A stretch of DNA of 64,000 nucleotides from Odontesthes bonariensis (lineage: Eukaryota > Chordata > Actinopteri > Atheriniformes > Atherinopsidae). The notes under the pieces were generated by a model. It ran no database searches. It was not told where the DNA came from and saw only the letters and a list, made by a program, of their open reading frames with translations. Each line of letters starts with the position of its first letter. Positions within the stretch are counted from its first letter, which is position 1. The DNA lies in NCBI RefSeq assembly GCF_027942865.1, contig NC_134507.1, forward strand, positions 37,792,797-37,856,796, written 5' to 3'. The position numbers were made by a program, and so were the translations under genes. Below are positions 1 through 9,607 of the stretch, one piece after another.

Positions 1-15
1 GTCACCGGGACTGTG

Positions 16-123
16 GCTTACGGCCACACCGCCCTGAACACGCCCGATCTCGGAAGCCAATCAGGGTCGGGCCTGGTTAGTACTTGGATGGGAGACCGCT
101 TGGGAATACCAGGTGCTGTAAGC
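16..123 (+). pseudogene. 5S rRNA copy with internal deletion
   Basis: The sequence follows vertebrate 5S rRNA from the 5' stem (GCTTACGGCCACACC) to the 3' stem (GGTGCTGTAAGC) but lacks about 10 nt where the GATCTCG motif is normally repeated before the internal promoter. The TFIIIA/TFIIIC control region (box A, intermediate element, box C) is present. The 3' flank (TTTTCC then a CTCT-rich run) matches, in opposite orientation, the flank of the minus-strand 5S copies at 12749 and 14441, so this is an inverted relative of them. The deletion removes part of helix II/III, so a functional rRNA is unlikely. Confidence 0.8.
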
Positions 124-370
124 ATTTTCCTCTCTTCTCTTCTCCCTGCATGCTCCTCGGCCGACCAGGTAGGAACAATCGGGCCCTATTCAATGGCTGC
201 TTTGTCTTTTACTCTGTGCAAAAGACTAGGGGTCTTGAGGCTTTGTTCTGACCGCTCATTGGGTGTAGAGGTTTTTTTCAAGCAATTCTCCCAGTCGGCC
301 CAATCCCAGAGCCATCTCAAAGTGGAGTTCACTTTCACTCTCTTTTCGCAGACTAAAAGCCAGAGTTTTA

Positions 371-447
371 TCTCAGAAGCTAAGCAGAGTTGGGCCTGGT
401 TAGTACTTGGATGGGGAGACCGCCTGGGAATACCAGGTGCTGTAAGC
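371..447 (+). repeat. 5S-derived 3' half carrying the internal promoter
   Basis: The 3' two-thirds of 5S rRNA, from the box A region (AAGCTAAGCAGAG) through box C to TGCTGTAAGC, is fused to non-5S sequence upstream. The same fragment with the same downstream tail recurs at 14141-14217 and, diverged, at 42641-42713. A 5S promoter linked to a constant tail is what a 5S-derived SINE looks like, but array rearrangement is also possible. Confidence 0.7.
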
Positions 448-523
448 CTTTTGGCTTCTCCAGGCGCATGCAGTTTGACTGCGTCAAATGCAGAGGCAGT
501 CCCTGTTTGACTTTTTGGAACTG

Positions 524-529
524 CTCCTT
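524..529. repeat. Target-site duplication, left
   Basis: CTCCTT directly before the 5' LTR (TGGGAG...) is repeated at 12609-12614 directly after the 3' LTR (...CAACA). The empty paralogous site near 14294 has the motif once. Confidence 0.85.
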
Positions 530-846
530 TGGGAGAAGGATGTCATGACATCCTCATGACATCTGGCCTAGTCACATCTTGTGCCTTGTTGTTCGGCTCA
601 TATGAATATGGGTAAAAGGTAGTATGGGCTGTTTACATTTAGGGCAGACGCTCGGCGTCGCAGAAAGAGATTGAGACCGGATGACGCATGCATGTTATGA
701 TTAAACCAGTATAAAGTTGGTTCACAGTATGAAGACGGTGGACATTTTGTACACCCTGTATGCATATTTGCTTTGACAGTTTGTTCAATAAACTCCCCAA
801 TGGACTGCTGGCCGACAGTGTACTTGGCCCTATTTCCTCCACAACA
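530..846 (+). repeat. 5' LTR
   Basis: Starts TGGGAG and ends CAACA. It has a TATA box (TATAAAG, 710-716) and a polyadenylation signal (AATAAA, 787-792) in the usual order. It aligns with 12292-12608 at equal length and no indel, with about 11 substitutions counted by eye, mostly transitions (roughly 3.5 percent). Confidence 0.93.
710..716 (+). promoter_or_regulatory. LTR TATA box
   Basis: TATAAAG lies about 77 bp before AATAAA at 787-792, placing the R region between them. The 3' LTR equivalents are at 12472 and 12549. Confidence 0.7.
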
Positions 847-849
847 TAA

Positions 850-867
850 TGGTGACCCCGAGTGCGT
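850..867 (+). promoter_or_regulatory. Primer binding site, tRNA-Trp type
   Basis: TGGTGACCCCGA starts three bases after the 5' LTR. It is complementary to the 3' end of vertebrate tRNA-Trp (CCA plus acceptor stem) over its first 12 bases; the match fades after that. Avian leukosis-type viruses use the same primer. Confidence 0.75.
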
Positions 868-3199
868 GAGATTTTGGCAGCTGGAGCCCGACGGGACGCG
901 TCCTCTGTGCGCCGACAGCCGAGATCAGTCGTTAAGCCTGCAGGTACGACATATTTTTTGCTTTTTTTTCTGAAAGCGGCGGTGTCTGTTGGTGGCGTAC
1001 AGGTGACGGGCCTCCGACAGCTCCACAAATTTAAAAGAACACGGGAGAAGGACGAGTATATTCGGTAAGCATCTCATTGTTACCTCTGCGCAGGGGGGCT
1101 GATGAAATTGTTTGGGAAATTTTGGGCCAAGAGGAGCCATATGTGTGAATTGGGATAAAAATTGTGTAAACAGCAGCTTATGTGAGTTGTAAAGCAGACA
1201 GCTTTGGTCAGTTGGTCTGGCTTGTGTGGTTTTATTTTTTGTGGTAATTAAGAAAGGCTAGTCGCTGAGCTCCGGCAAATGGTGAATCGGGTGAATTCAA
1301 ACTGGATTAATTAATAGCTTTGAAGAAGCGGGCAGGTTGTTGAGCAATCGCCAATAGTACTTCTTGCGTCTATCAGCCATCCTTCAATGCATTGGGGGGA
1401 GGAATACTGACGGGAGTACGGGGTACACTAGACTCATTAAACATACGTGAAAATTATTTTCACTAGTCAAGGAGTAAAACGAATACTGATAATTGATTGA
1501 CTGGCGAACATTAAAGTTCAACGATTGAATCAATCAGGCTTTCAAAAAAAACTCTGAAATGAAAAAATCCAGTTCTATGAGGAGCACATTTTAAGTATAT
1601 ATGTTTATATCATTTTATATATCTGCTTAGAACTCTTTGGAGTTATCCGAGACCTCAGTATAAAGACATTTTGAGAAGAAAATTCAAATTCATTTATGTA
1701 TTGACCACAGGAGATCATTATTAAGAGGTCACAGCGAAGCTGATAAATACACGTCAGTATTTGTTGCATTGGTCAGGAAACCATATCACAAGGCTTGTAG
1801 GGAAAACACATTTTGTATTCCATATATTGCCGACACCAACATCTCCTGAAAAATTAAAAGTCTAAATGAAAGAAATTGATAATTTAAAACTGTGAAGATT
1901 TGAACGGTGACTGACACAAAACTTTGATCGACTGACTTGGTGTGAGTGTGTGGGACCGGTCTCTGTTTGTCTGTCAATCCTGCTGTTTTATGTGAATCTA
2001 AAAAAAAAGAAGAAAAGAAAAAAGGTTCTGATATCTGATATCATCCCTTGACTTTTGAGTATTCGTAGTATTTTAAGTTAAACTCAGATTTGCTTCATTG
2101 TTATAATTTGCTTCATTGTTATAATTTGCTTAATTGTTATAGTTGCCACATTAATAACTTGGGGAGATAAGGAGTTGTTGCAGTAATGTGCTGTGATTTT
2201 TAAACGCTGAATGTTGATTTCTTTAAGATTGTGTATGTTGGTTGAGTGCACCTTGTTATTATTGAATTATTGAATACTGCTGTGATTGATGTTAAGTTTC
2301 TAAAGTTCTATTTTCAACGGACTTGTTGAAGGTGTTTGGATTTCAGGGGGAGACAGAGAGTGCTGCACGCTCACGCGGTTGGTGTGTAGGCGCGTGGTCT
2401 GTCCTTGACATTTTTCTGCTGCTTCAAAAGTTACGTGTCTTAGACGTGTTTCATTGGAGGTAGATTTAGAGGTGTGTTCAGATCTCATTGGTCAGAATTG
2501 ACGTAGCTGTGACGTGCATTGTATCATCGGGATTGGTGGAGACATTGTGGGTGGATTGGATCAGAAACATCCGGGTGTGAGCAAAGGTTGGGGCAGCGCC
2601 AAGCTTGAGTCACTTTAAACAGAGTAAGCATTAACTGAGCTTTCGATTAGCAATAAATTAGCATTGATTAGCATTGGTTAGCAATCAATAGTATTAATTA
2701 GCAACAACTAGCATCGTCTAGCATAAATTAGCATTGATTAGCATTGGTTAGCAACCAATAGCATTGATTAGCAATAACTAGCATTATCTAGCATAACTCG
2801 GCATTGATTAGCATTGATTAGCAATAATTAGCATTAAATAGCATAATTAGCATTCAATTAGCATTGGTCAACAAGGAAGCTAGCGTTGATTAGCAAAAAG
2901 TAGCATTGGTTAGCATTACTAGCATTTGTTAGCATTGGTTAGCATTTCGTTGGCCATAATTAGCATTGATCAGAAATACAATTAGCATGAATTAGCAATA
3001 GCAATAAGGCAAATATTGGTTTAAATCTTAATTGGCAATAAGTTAGCATTCATTTACAACGGCTAGGAAGCCAACATCAATTGACATTGGATAGCAAACA
3101 ATAGCATTCTTCAAAAGTTGTTTGGAAAAAAAAAAAAATAAAGGAGGGGGATAATAATAATTAGTATTCCCGGTTCTGGGGAACTAACTAGGTGAAACG
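868..3199 (+). other. Long untranslated proviral leader
   Basis: About 2.3 kb separate the primer site from gag, much more than the usual few hundred bases. No convincing ORF is present. Candidate splice donors are CAG|GTACGA (GT at 944) and TCG|GTAAGC (GT at 1065), either of which could feed env. The region is A/T-rich. It holds three 18-bp tandem units near 2085-2145 and a diffuse TTAGCAT-type repeat at about 2640-3080. Confidence 0.6.
2640..3080 (+). repeat. Degenerate TTAGCATTG tandem repeat in proviral leader
   Basis: Dozens of copies of a roughly 10-11 bp unit of the type TTAGCATTGA/TTAGCATTGGT run across this interval with point changes (TTAGCAATA, TTAGCAACA and similar). The array sits immediately upstream of gag. 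It has no stop-free frame and no known role. Confidence 0.85.
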
Positions 3200-5323
3200 A
3201 TGGATGTAACACCAACAATAATCGTTAGCGCCAGGCATCCAGGACGTTACAAAGACATTCAAAAATTATCTCAAAAATGGTAAAAAAGAACCAAAAATAT
3301 GTTCCCACCCTGGCCAAAGGATGGCACTTTCGATGTAGCTGTCTGTGAAGTTATGGAACAAAGAATCAACGATCACAAATCAAAAAACAAAAGCAAAAAG
3401 AGACAGAAAAAGAGGGAGCTTGAATTAGAAATTTTGCACTTCTTTGAAACTGAAGGTCGTCGTTACAGAAGGAATTTGAAGGAGGGCGTAGCCATACTGA
3501 GGGGGGAACAGCCGGTAGTGGAGAAGGTCAAGCGGCATGAGTCTGCAGGACTATATCCAACACTGTCAGGGGTGATGAACATAAAAGGAGATTTTGAAAT
3601 GAAAAATCAGGAAGTACCTTATGTACGCCCTGAACCACAAACAGCGGCTTTGAGCAGTCAGGGAGCTCCTGAGCCAGGCGCTGTCGGTGGTTCAGATCAG
3701 GTTGCAAGGGGAAACCCCCCACAATATCAGGCAGCGTCAGATCAAAATCCATCATGTGATCAATTTTCATCTTGTACTGAACACAGCAGTCCAACAGCTT
3801 CAAGATCAGCACAGGCCTCAGGTTATCCGAAACCACCATCTGTTGTAGAGTTTAGGAGTCCAACAGCCTCAGCTTCAGCAACGGCACAGGCCTCAGATCA
3901 CCAAAAAGCACTACACCTAGATCGTACCATCTCTCCCCTAGTAGAAAAATCTGTACGACACGATAGGACTTTACAAGAAAAATCCATACCGCATGAAATG
4001 CCTCCCAAACATTGTAGTACGGCCAGGAAGACACCACAGGTTTTAGACTGTTATGCAGAATATGAGGGGAAACTTGCAGAAGATTCATATTGGATAGAGC
4101 ATAATCATTCCATGGTTGATTTACAGCAAGAGATAAACCAAGCAGAAAAGCAGGTTCAGGAACAGAATCCACCCGGCCAGCAGGGAAAAGGCAGGGACAG
4201 GGATTATGATTTAAGATACCGACCAAATATTCATGCACCACAGAAATATACTGCAGGTAATTATCCGATTTTGGTGAATGGGATGCAGGGACAGTATGTG
4301 CCGTGGCAGATGCTCGACTTAGCGGGGCTGGTTGCCAGACTGCCGGACATTCACACGGGTGCAAGCAAATGGATAAGAGCTTTTGAACAAGAAACTGTGG
4401 GTAAACTGTTGGCTGTGGGAGACATTAAGGCAGTGTGGGCAAGGTGTTTTGGAACTACTACCATGGAGGGCATTTTGAGAAACAGTATGAATGGCTGGAT
4501 GGTGGGCCATCGAGCAGATGGAATTGGGTTCGATGCACATCGACCTGCATTGTGGGGAGCTCTGCGAGCTGAGTATCCTACGAAAACGGATCCAAAAGCA
4601 TTAAAGAGCGACACACTGTTGGATACAGATAATCCAGCGGCGTACGTTGCACGCCAGTTGGAAAAATGGAAACAAGAACTGGAACAAGACATTGAACCTA
4701 ACACAGTGCTCAACTCTGTGTTCAGAGACTCTATCCTAGAGGCCATGCTCGACTCAGTTCGAGCGAGGCTGGAGGATGTGGTAGAGTTGAAATCAATGAC
4801 ACATGCGGCATTCCGGGATAATGTTGTGCATGCTATTGACAAATACAGGCAAAGTGAACGGAAACGGAAAGAGCAGGATAAGAACTTGCAGAGGAAACTC
4901 ACACAGATGCAGTTGGAAGGACCAAAGGTAGGAGGCCAGGCCCTGATGACACCGGGGACCACTGAACAGGTACCTCCACCCTTTGCACCCTCTACACCTT
5001 CTACACCTTCTGCACCCTCTGCACCCTCTGCACTCTCTGCACCCTTTCAACCCGTCACACCTCAGGCCTACCCGCAACCACCATACACACCACGTGCAGG
5101 AGGACAAGGCCAGCCTCGACCTTACCGAGGGTACAGGAGAGGCACAGCCGTAAGACGAAGATCCTCGGGGGCATGTTGGGCCTGTGGCGAGTTGGGACAC
5201 TTTGCTGACAGATGTATGCAAGCACCAGGAAATCAGAATGTGCGGCAGGACCGTGGCCAGTCCCCGCGGGGTGGATCAAGTGGCCCGGCAGGCCCATGGG
5301 TGAGTCCAAACTTTGGTTATTAG
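3200..5323 (+). CDS. gag: Retroviral Gag polyprotein, N-terminal stop
   Basis: Structural polyprotein that would build the particle core. The most likely native start is the ATG at 3200, in frame with the rest but interrupted by TAA at 3281-3283 (codon 28). A downstream ATG at 3299 opens 674 codons. Counting from 3299: a basic Lys-rich segment at about residues 20-40, a Pro/Ser/Gln-rich central region, a capsid-like region at about 320-540, a Pro/Ala/Ser repeat tract at about 560-595, and one CCHC zinc knuckle (C626, C629, H634, C639) near the C-terminus. It ends at TAG 5321, in frame with protease. The upstream stop means this copy makes either no Gag or an N-terminally shortened one by reinitiation. 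Confidence 0.88.
5321..5323 (+). promoter_or_regulatory. Putative gag-pol readthrough stop (TAG GGG)
   Basis: Gag and the protease lie in the same frame, separated by this one TAG followed by G-rich sequence. Gammaretroviruses and epsilonretroviruses express Pol by suppressing such a stop. No pseudoknot was tested here. Confidence 0.6.
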
Positions 5324-5728
5324 GGGTGCCCACAGAGTCCTAGAGGGGAGGGTCAGTTTCCAGTCGTAATGGTGGGAGCTGATGAAGAACCGATGCTGCA
5401 GGTTCTAATTGAGGATGAGCCAACTCCAATGTTGGTGGACACTGGAGCCACCTACACTTGTGTGAGTCAACATTATGCCACACACCTCCCCATGTCAAAT
5501 AAATTTATTGAGACAATAGGATTCTCGGGAATTAAGCAGCTAGTACAAATGACCGCCCCCGTGCGCATCTACACAGGGGAAAATGAAATCAGGATGCCAA
5601 TCGGGGTATCTCATCAGACTCCCCTTAACTTGTTGGGGAGGGATGCCCTATGCAAACTAAAAATTAAGATTTGGTGTTCACCGCAAGGCATAATCTTGGA
5701 TAAAAGAGGTCTGGAGTTTCCAGAGTAA
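5324..5728 (+). CDS. pro: Retroviral aspartic protease
   Basis: In the same frame as gag, directly after the TAG. The active-site triad is LVDTGAT (D-T-G, D codon at 5438-5440), followed by the flap region and a C-terminal LLGRDAL motif that matches the retropepsin hydrophobic-G-R-D segment. About 135 codons, the normal size for the domain. It ends at an in-frame TAA at 5726-5728, where pol should continue. No frameshift is seen, so this is a point break in the polyprotein. Confidence 0.9.
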   Translation, partial: GCPQSPRGEGQFPVVMVGADEEPMLQVLIEDEPTPMLVDTGATYTCVSQHYATHLPMSNKFIETIGFSGIKQLVQMTAPVRIYTGENEIRMPIGVSHQTPLNLLGRDALCKLKIKIWCSPQGIILDKRGLEFPE

Positions 5729-6130
5729 ACACAGGCAGACACAGCAAGAATCTATTGGTTGGGAGACATTTCTGAGCCAGTAACAGTGGCTTGGAACAAA
5801 TGGGAAAAATACGTTCAAGTCCAGTGCCCTAAAGCAAGGAAACCCACGCTCGATTATCATTGTACAATGTATTATGATGTTTCAAAAAGTGGAGAGTTCG
5901 AAGAGCCATGGGACAAACAAACGGAACACTTGGAGATAAATTTGACAACTCAATACATTATCATTGGAGAACAAGGGGCAGCCATGAATGTGGAATCAAA
6001 TGCATTTATTTCAAAATGGTACAATGGGCCAGAATCTGCTCCACATGTTACTTTGTTGGTGAATGAGAATTTCAAAGCAAAGGATGTGGGGCCCATGATG
6101 AAAACAGCGTTAGGTGTAAAGTGGGAGTGA
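5729..6130 (+). CDS. Pol segment between protease and RT with two HxT motifs (2H phosphoesterase-like)
   Basis: In frame with protease and RT, bounded by TAA 5726 and TGA 6128. The segment has about 133 codons; the first Met is at 5759. Counting from that Met it shows HCT at residues 34-36, preceded by LDY and followed by MYY, and HVT at residues 96-98, preceded by AP and followed by LLV. Two H-x-T motifs in beta-strand-like hydrophobic contexts 62 residues apart are the signature of the 2H phosphoesterase superfamily. Members include viral enzymes that cleave 2-5A. The spacing is at the short end for that family and no fold was modelled, so the assignment is inference. The place between protease and RT is where some retroviruses carry dUTPase or other accessory domains. 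Confidence 0.5.
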   Translation, partial: TQADTARIYWLGDISEPVTVAWNKWEKYVQVQCPKARKPTLDYHCTMYYDVSKSGEFEEPWDKQTEHLEINLTTQYIIIGEQGAAMNVESNAFISKWYNGPESAPHVTLLVNENFKAKDVGPMMKTALGVKWE

Positions 6131-7792
6131 ACAGAGAATCCGTTAATTTTCCAATCACAGGATGCCACAATGATTAAAATCCTATGCAGCGTATCAGCAT
6201 TGGCGAAACCGCAGGCTGTTATGGCATTGGCGAACCAATCAGTCCAGACAGCAAAGCAAAGTGAGACAGAAAGGGTTGAGAGTGATCTGTTGAAAGAAAT
6301 GATAGCTCATGTCCCAAACCAAGTGTGGTCTAAGAATGAGGCCGATGTTGGTTTGGTGAAATCTGCTAATCCAGTGAGAGTAGAATTGAGACCTAATGTT
6401 AAACTTCCTAATCGTCCTCAGTATCCACTCAAGCCAGAAGCAGAAGAGGGGGTAAGTGGGACAGTAGAAGGTTTTGTAGGAAAAGGAGTGTTGGTTGAGA
6501 CAGTCAGTGTGTGTAATACTCCAATATTTCCAGTCCTGAAGGCAGACAAATCTAAATACAGGTTAGCACATGACTTGCGCATGATAAACGCGATTGTGGA
6601 AGATTGGCCAGCAGAAGTGCCAAATCCATACACACTCCTCACCAACGTGCCTCCTGATGCACAGTTTTTCACAGTAATCGATTTATGTTCTGCATTTTTC
6701 AGCATTCCTCTAGCCGAGGAATCCCAGTATTTCTTCGCATTCACATACAGAGGTAAGAAGTACACTTACACCAGACTTCCTCAAGGGTTTAAACACAGCC
6801 CTCATGTGTTTAACCAGGTCCTTGGACAGGACCTAGAGGGCCTCGCATTGAACGGTACCCTACTACGCTATGTTGATGATCTCTTGCTATGCTCACCAAC
6901 ACTTGAGGCGTGTCATCAGGACTCTATGAAGATCCTTGAGAGGCTGGCAGAGGGAGGGTACAAAGTTTCTAAATCGAAACTGCAGTATTGTCAACCTAAA
7001 GTAGATTATCTGGGGAGGGTAATCTCGCAGGGAACGATTGCTATTTCCCCAACACACTTGGAGGGAGTAAGTAAAGCACCATGTCCAAAAACAATCGAGG
7101 AAATGATGATCTTTTTGGGGATGACAGGTTTCAGTGCAGATTGGATAGAAGATTATGCAATTAAATGCGCTCCCTTGAGAGGGATCATGAAACATTCCAA
7201 AGACCAAAGGTTGAAAGCACCACTGGAGTGGACCAGCGAGGCTAAGTTAGCCTTCGAAAGTTTGAAACAGGATTTGCAAAAAGCACCAACACTGGCAATA
7301 CCAGACTATGAGAAGCCATTTTTCTTATATGTCTCGAACAGACACAACATGTACGCTTCTGCAGTGCTGATGCAGGAAATGTGTAGTGGTCGAAGAAAAC
7401 AAGCCATTGCTTATTACAGTACAAAATTGGATAATGTTGTACAAGGCTGGCCACCGTGTTATCAAGGGTTGGCCGCAGTGCAGTATGCTTATGAGAAAGC
7501 ATCCACAATAACAATGGGGTATCCAGTCAACATCATGACACACCATAACATCTCAGAACTAATAAATCAGGGAAAGTATGTTGTGACTCAGGCAAGGTGT
7601 TTGCAGTTTATGCATCTGTTGACATATCCGGATGTGAGAATACAGAAGTGTACTACATTGAATCCGGCGGATGTCATTCCACTCGAGTTTGAAGGAGAAC
7701 CACATGAGTGTGTAGCAGAAACTATGAGATATACCAAATTGAGACCTGATCTAGAAGCAACTCCGCTTGGGCGGGCTGATGATGTCACCTAA
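6131..7792 (+). CDS. pol: Retroviral reverse transcriptase
   Basis: Same frame as the upstream Pol segments. The first Met after the break is at 6170. Visible RT landmarks, counted from 6170, are the LPQGF motif (fingers/palm), the catalytic YVDD at residues 234-237, and the following LSKSKLQ/DYLGRV-type thumb and connection sequence. The region then runs into a connection domain and stops at TAA 7790-7792, just before RNase H, which continues in the same frame. The domain itself is complete, but the polyprotein is broken at both ends by single stops (6128 and 7790). Confidence 0.92.
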   Translation, partial: TENPLIFQSQDATMIKILCSVSALAKPQAVMALANQSVQTAKQSETERVESDLLKEMIAHVPNQVWSKNEADVGLVKSANPVRVELRPNVKLPNRPQYPLKPEAEEGVSGTVEGFVGKGVLVETVSVCNTPIFPVLKADKSKYRLAHDLRMINAIVEDWPAEVPNPYTLLTNVPPDAQFFTVIDLCSAFFSIPLAEESQYFFAFTYRGKKYTYTRLPQGFKHSPHVFNQVLGQDLEGLALNGTLLRYVDDLLLCSPTLEACHQDSMKILERLAEGGYKVSKSKLQYCQPKVDYLGRVISQGTIAISPTHLEGVSKAPCPKTIEEMMIFLGMTGFSADWIEDYAIKCAPLRGIMKHSKDQRLKAPLEWTSEAKLAFESLKQDLQKAPTLAIPDYEKPFFLYVSNRHNMYASAVLMQEMCSGRRKQAIAYYSTKLDNVVQGWPPCYQGLAAVQYAYEKASTITMGYPVNIMTHHNISELINQGKYVVTQARCLQFMHLLTYPDVRIQKCTTLNPADVIPLEFEGEPHECVAETMRYTKLRPDLEATPLGRADDVT

Positions 7793-9607
7793 TTTGTGGA
7801 TGGTTCATGTTTCAGAGATCATTTGGGTAATCATGCAGGGTTTGCAGTTGTGAAGCAGGAAGGCGGAGACTTTGTGACGGTGAAGGCTGAGAAGTGTGAA
7901 CAGCCATGTTCGGCACAGTTGGCTGAACTGAAGGCATTAACGGAAGCATGTCGACTGGCGAAGGGTAAGGTTGCAAATGTGTACACAGATTCTGCATATG
8001 CTCATGGTGTTTGCTATTTGTTTGGAGCAGTTTGGAAGCAGAGAGGGTTCAGAAGGGCAGACGGGAGTCCAGTGCGACACAAGGTCCAAGTGAGGGAGCT
8101 GATTGCAGCCATGATGCTCCCCTCGAAACTGGCAGTGATAAAGTGCCAGGCACATCGGAAAGGTAACGAAATTGTCAGTAAAGGTAATAACGCGGCTGAT
8201 GAAGCAGCGAAAGTAGCATCAGGATGCCAGGTGGCTGTTTTGGCACCAATGGTGTCACTGGAGCCAGAGGTTACGCCAGAGGACATCATTCTAATGCAAC
8301 AGGAAGCAGGGGTGGGGGAGCACAATGTCTGGATGCGGAGAGGCGCCACGAAGAACGAGAAGGGATTGTGGAGATCACATGATGGTCTCCTGGTGGCACC
8401 AGTGGCTCTGCTGACAATGCTGATCTCTGATGTTCACAGTGTGTATCACTGTGCCAGGGGAGAGGTAGTGAAAAAGGTAAAACAACAAGGTTATTGGTCA
8501 CCATACATGCATGCAATGGTTGATGAAGTGTTGGGTCAATGTGAAATCTGTGCACAGAACAATGTGCGAAAGGGTGTGAAGACACCAGTGGGACACATTC
8601 TGGTGCCAGAAGGACCCTTTAAGTCATTGGTCATAGACTATGTGGACATGATTAATACAGTACAAGGGAAAAGGTACATGCTAGTGGTGATTGATCGTTT
8701 CAGCCGATGGGTCGAAGATACTCCATCCAAGGATTTGGGAGCAGAGACGGTCGTGAAGTTTTTGGTAAGAGAAGTGATTCCTCGGTTTGGCATTCCAGCA
8801 GAGATTAGCTCAGATAACGGCTCAGCATTTGTTCAGAAGGTTGCGAAAGGCATTCTGCAGCAGCTGCGGATCAAGCAGCGCTGTGGGGCCGTTTATCACC
8901 CACAAAGTCAAGGGATGGTTGAGAGAATCAATGGAACTTTGAAAGTGAAATTGAATAAAATCTGTGCTTCAACTAAACTAAACTGGGTAGATGCTTTGCC
9001 GCTTGCACTAATGAGCTATCGTATGCAGACTCATAGAGTCACGCACCTAACACCGCATGAAATGCTAACGGGTCGACCCATGCCGGCACCTCAGTTGAGA
9101 GGTCCATTTAAAGGGCCCCCACTCGAGCAGCTGCAAACAGAGTTGAAAGCTTACATGAGGCAACTGACTGCAATCCACAGAACAATCTATCTACAGGAAA
9201 AGTCCAGAGATGTGAGTCTCGTACAGCCGGTTGAGAGACCAGTGGTGCCGGGCGACCAGGTGTACATCAAAGTATTCCGAAGGAAGTGGCACGAGCCAAG
9301 ACGAGAAGGTCCGTACGCAGTGGTGCGAGCAACGCCGACGGCAGTTCAAGTGGAAGGTAGCAACACATGGTACCATTTGAATCACTGCACTAAGGTTCGG
9401 GCTAAAGGCACAGACGGAGTTAAGCCCGAGGGGAAGAATGAACAAAAGGAAGATGTTAAGATTTCTGACACTGATGAGCATCCAGGTGTGGGTGTTGGCC
9501 GACGGCATGGGCTCAGGAGAGCAAGGCCTGGAGATGTGGGACGGCATCCCGCATCCAGGGGAGGCGGGAAGGGGTCCCGTGAGAATACCACCCCACAGGG
9601 GAAGTAG
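7793..9607 (+). CDS. pol: Retroviral RNase H and integrase
   Basis: Begins with the RNase H core (VDGS at the start, then the E of AELKAL and D of YTDSAY). Integrase follows. Its N-terminal HHCC zinc site is HSVYH plus CEIC. The catalytic triad, counted from codon 7796, is D281 (LVIDY), D340 (SSDNGS) and E376 (MVERINGT), with the canonical 35 residues between the last two. A GPY/F-type motif (REGPYAVV) lies in the C-terminal domain. No internal stop. The last 170 nt overlap the start of env in another frame, as is common in class I retroviruses. It is cut off from RT only by the in-frame TAA at 7790. Confidence 0.93.
   Translation, partial: FVDGSCFRDHLGNHAGFAVVKQEGGDFVTVKAEKCEQPCSAQLAELKALTEACRLAKGKVANVYTDSAYAHGVCYLFGAVWKQRGFRRADGSPVRHKVQVRELIAAMMLPSKLAVIKCQAHRKGNEIVSKGNNAADEAAKVASGCQVAVLAPMVSLEPEVTPEDIILMQQEAGVGEHNVWMRRGATKNEKGLWRSHDGLLVAPVALLTMLISDVHSVYHCARGEVVKKVKQQGYWSPYMHAMVDEVLGQCEICAQNNVRKGVKTPVGHILVPEGPFKSLVIDYVDMINTVQGKRYMLVVIDRFSRWVEDTPSKDLGAETVVKFLVREVIPRFGIPAEISSDNGSAFVQKVAKGILQQLRIKQRCGAVYHPQSQGMVERINGTLKVKLNKICASTKLNWVDALPLALMSYRMQTHRVTHLTPHEMLTGRPMPAPQLRGPFKGPPLEQLQTELKAYMRQLTAIHRTIYLQEKSRDVSLVQPVERPVVPGDQVYIKVFRRKWHEPRREGPYAVVRATPTAVQVEGSNTWYHLNHCTKVRAKGTDGVKPEGKNEQKEDVKISDTDEHPGVGVGRRHGLRRARPGDVGRHPASRGGGKGSRENTTPQGK

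Larger units (their letters stand above)
124..529. repeat. 5S/snRNA array spacer, unit one left part
   Basis: From about 151 this stretch is nearly identical to 13921-14299. It is therefore one unit of a tandem array, not unique sequence. It contains the 5S-derived half-copy listed separately and ends at the provirus insertion point. No protein gene is supported. Confidence 0.8.

Noticed and set aside
13-510. Protein frame over the 5S copy and spacer
   Set aside because: The sequence is rRNA-derived and the frame is accidental.
639-1140. Short frames over the 5' LTR and primer site
   Set aside because: They cross LTR control elements and have no family signature.
2640-3080. TTAGCAT repeats as a CRISPR-like array
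   Set aside because: Units are contiguous and degenerate with no spacers, and the host is a vertebrate.
4351-5333. Minus-strand frames opposite gag
   Set aside because: Composition mirrors the gag codons; treated as shadows.
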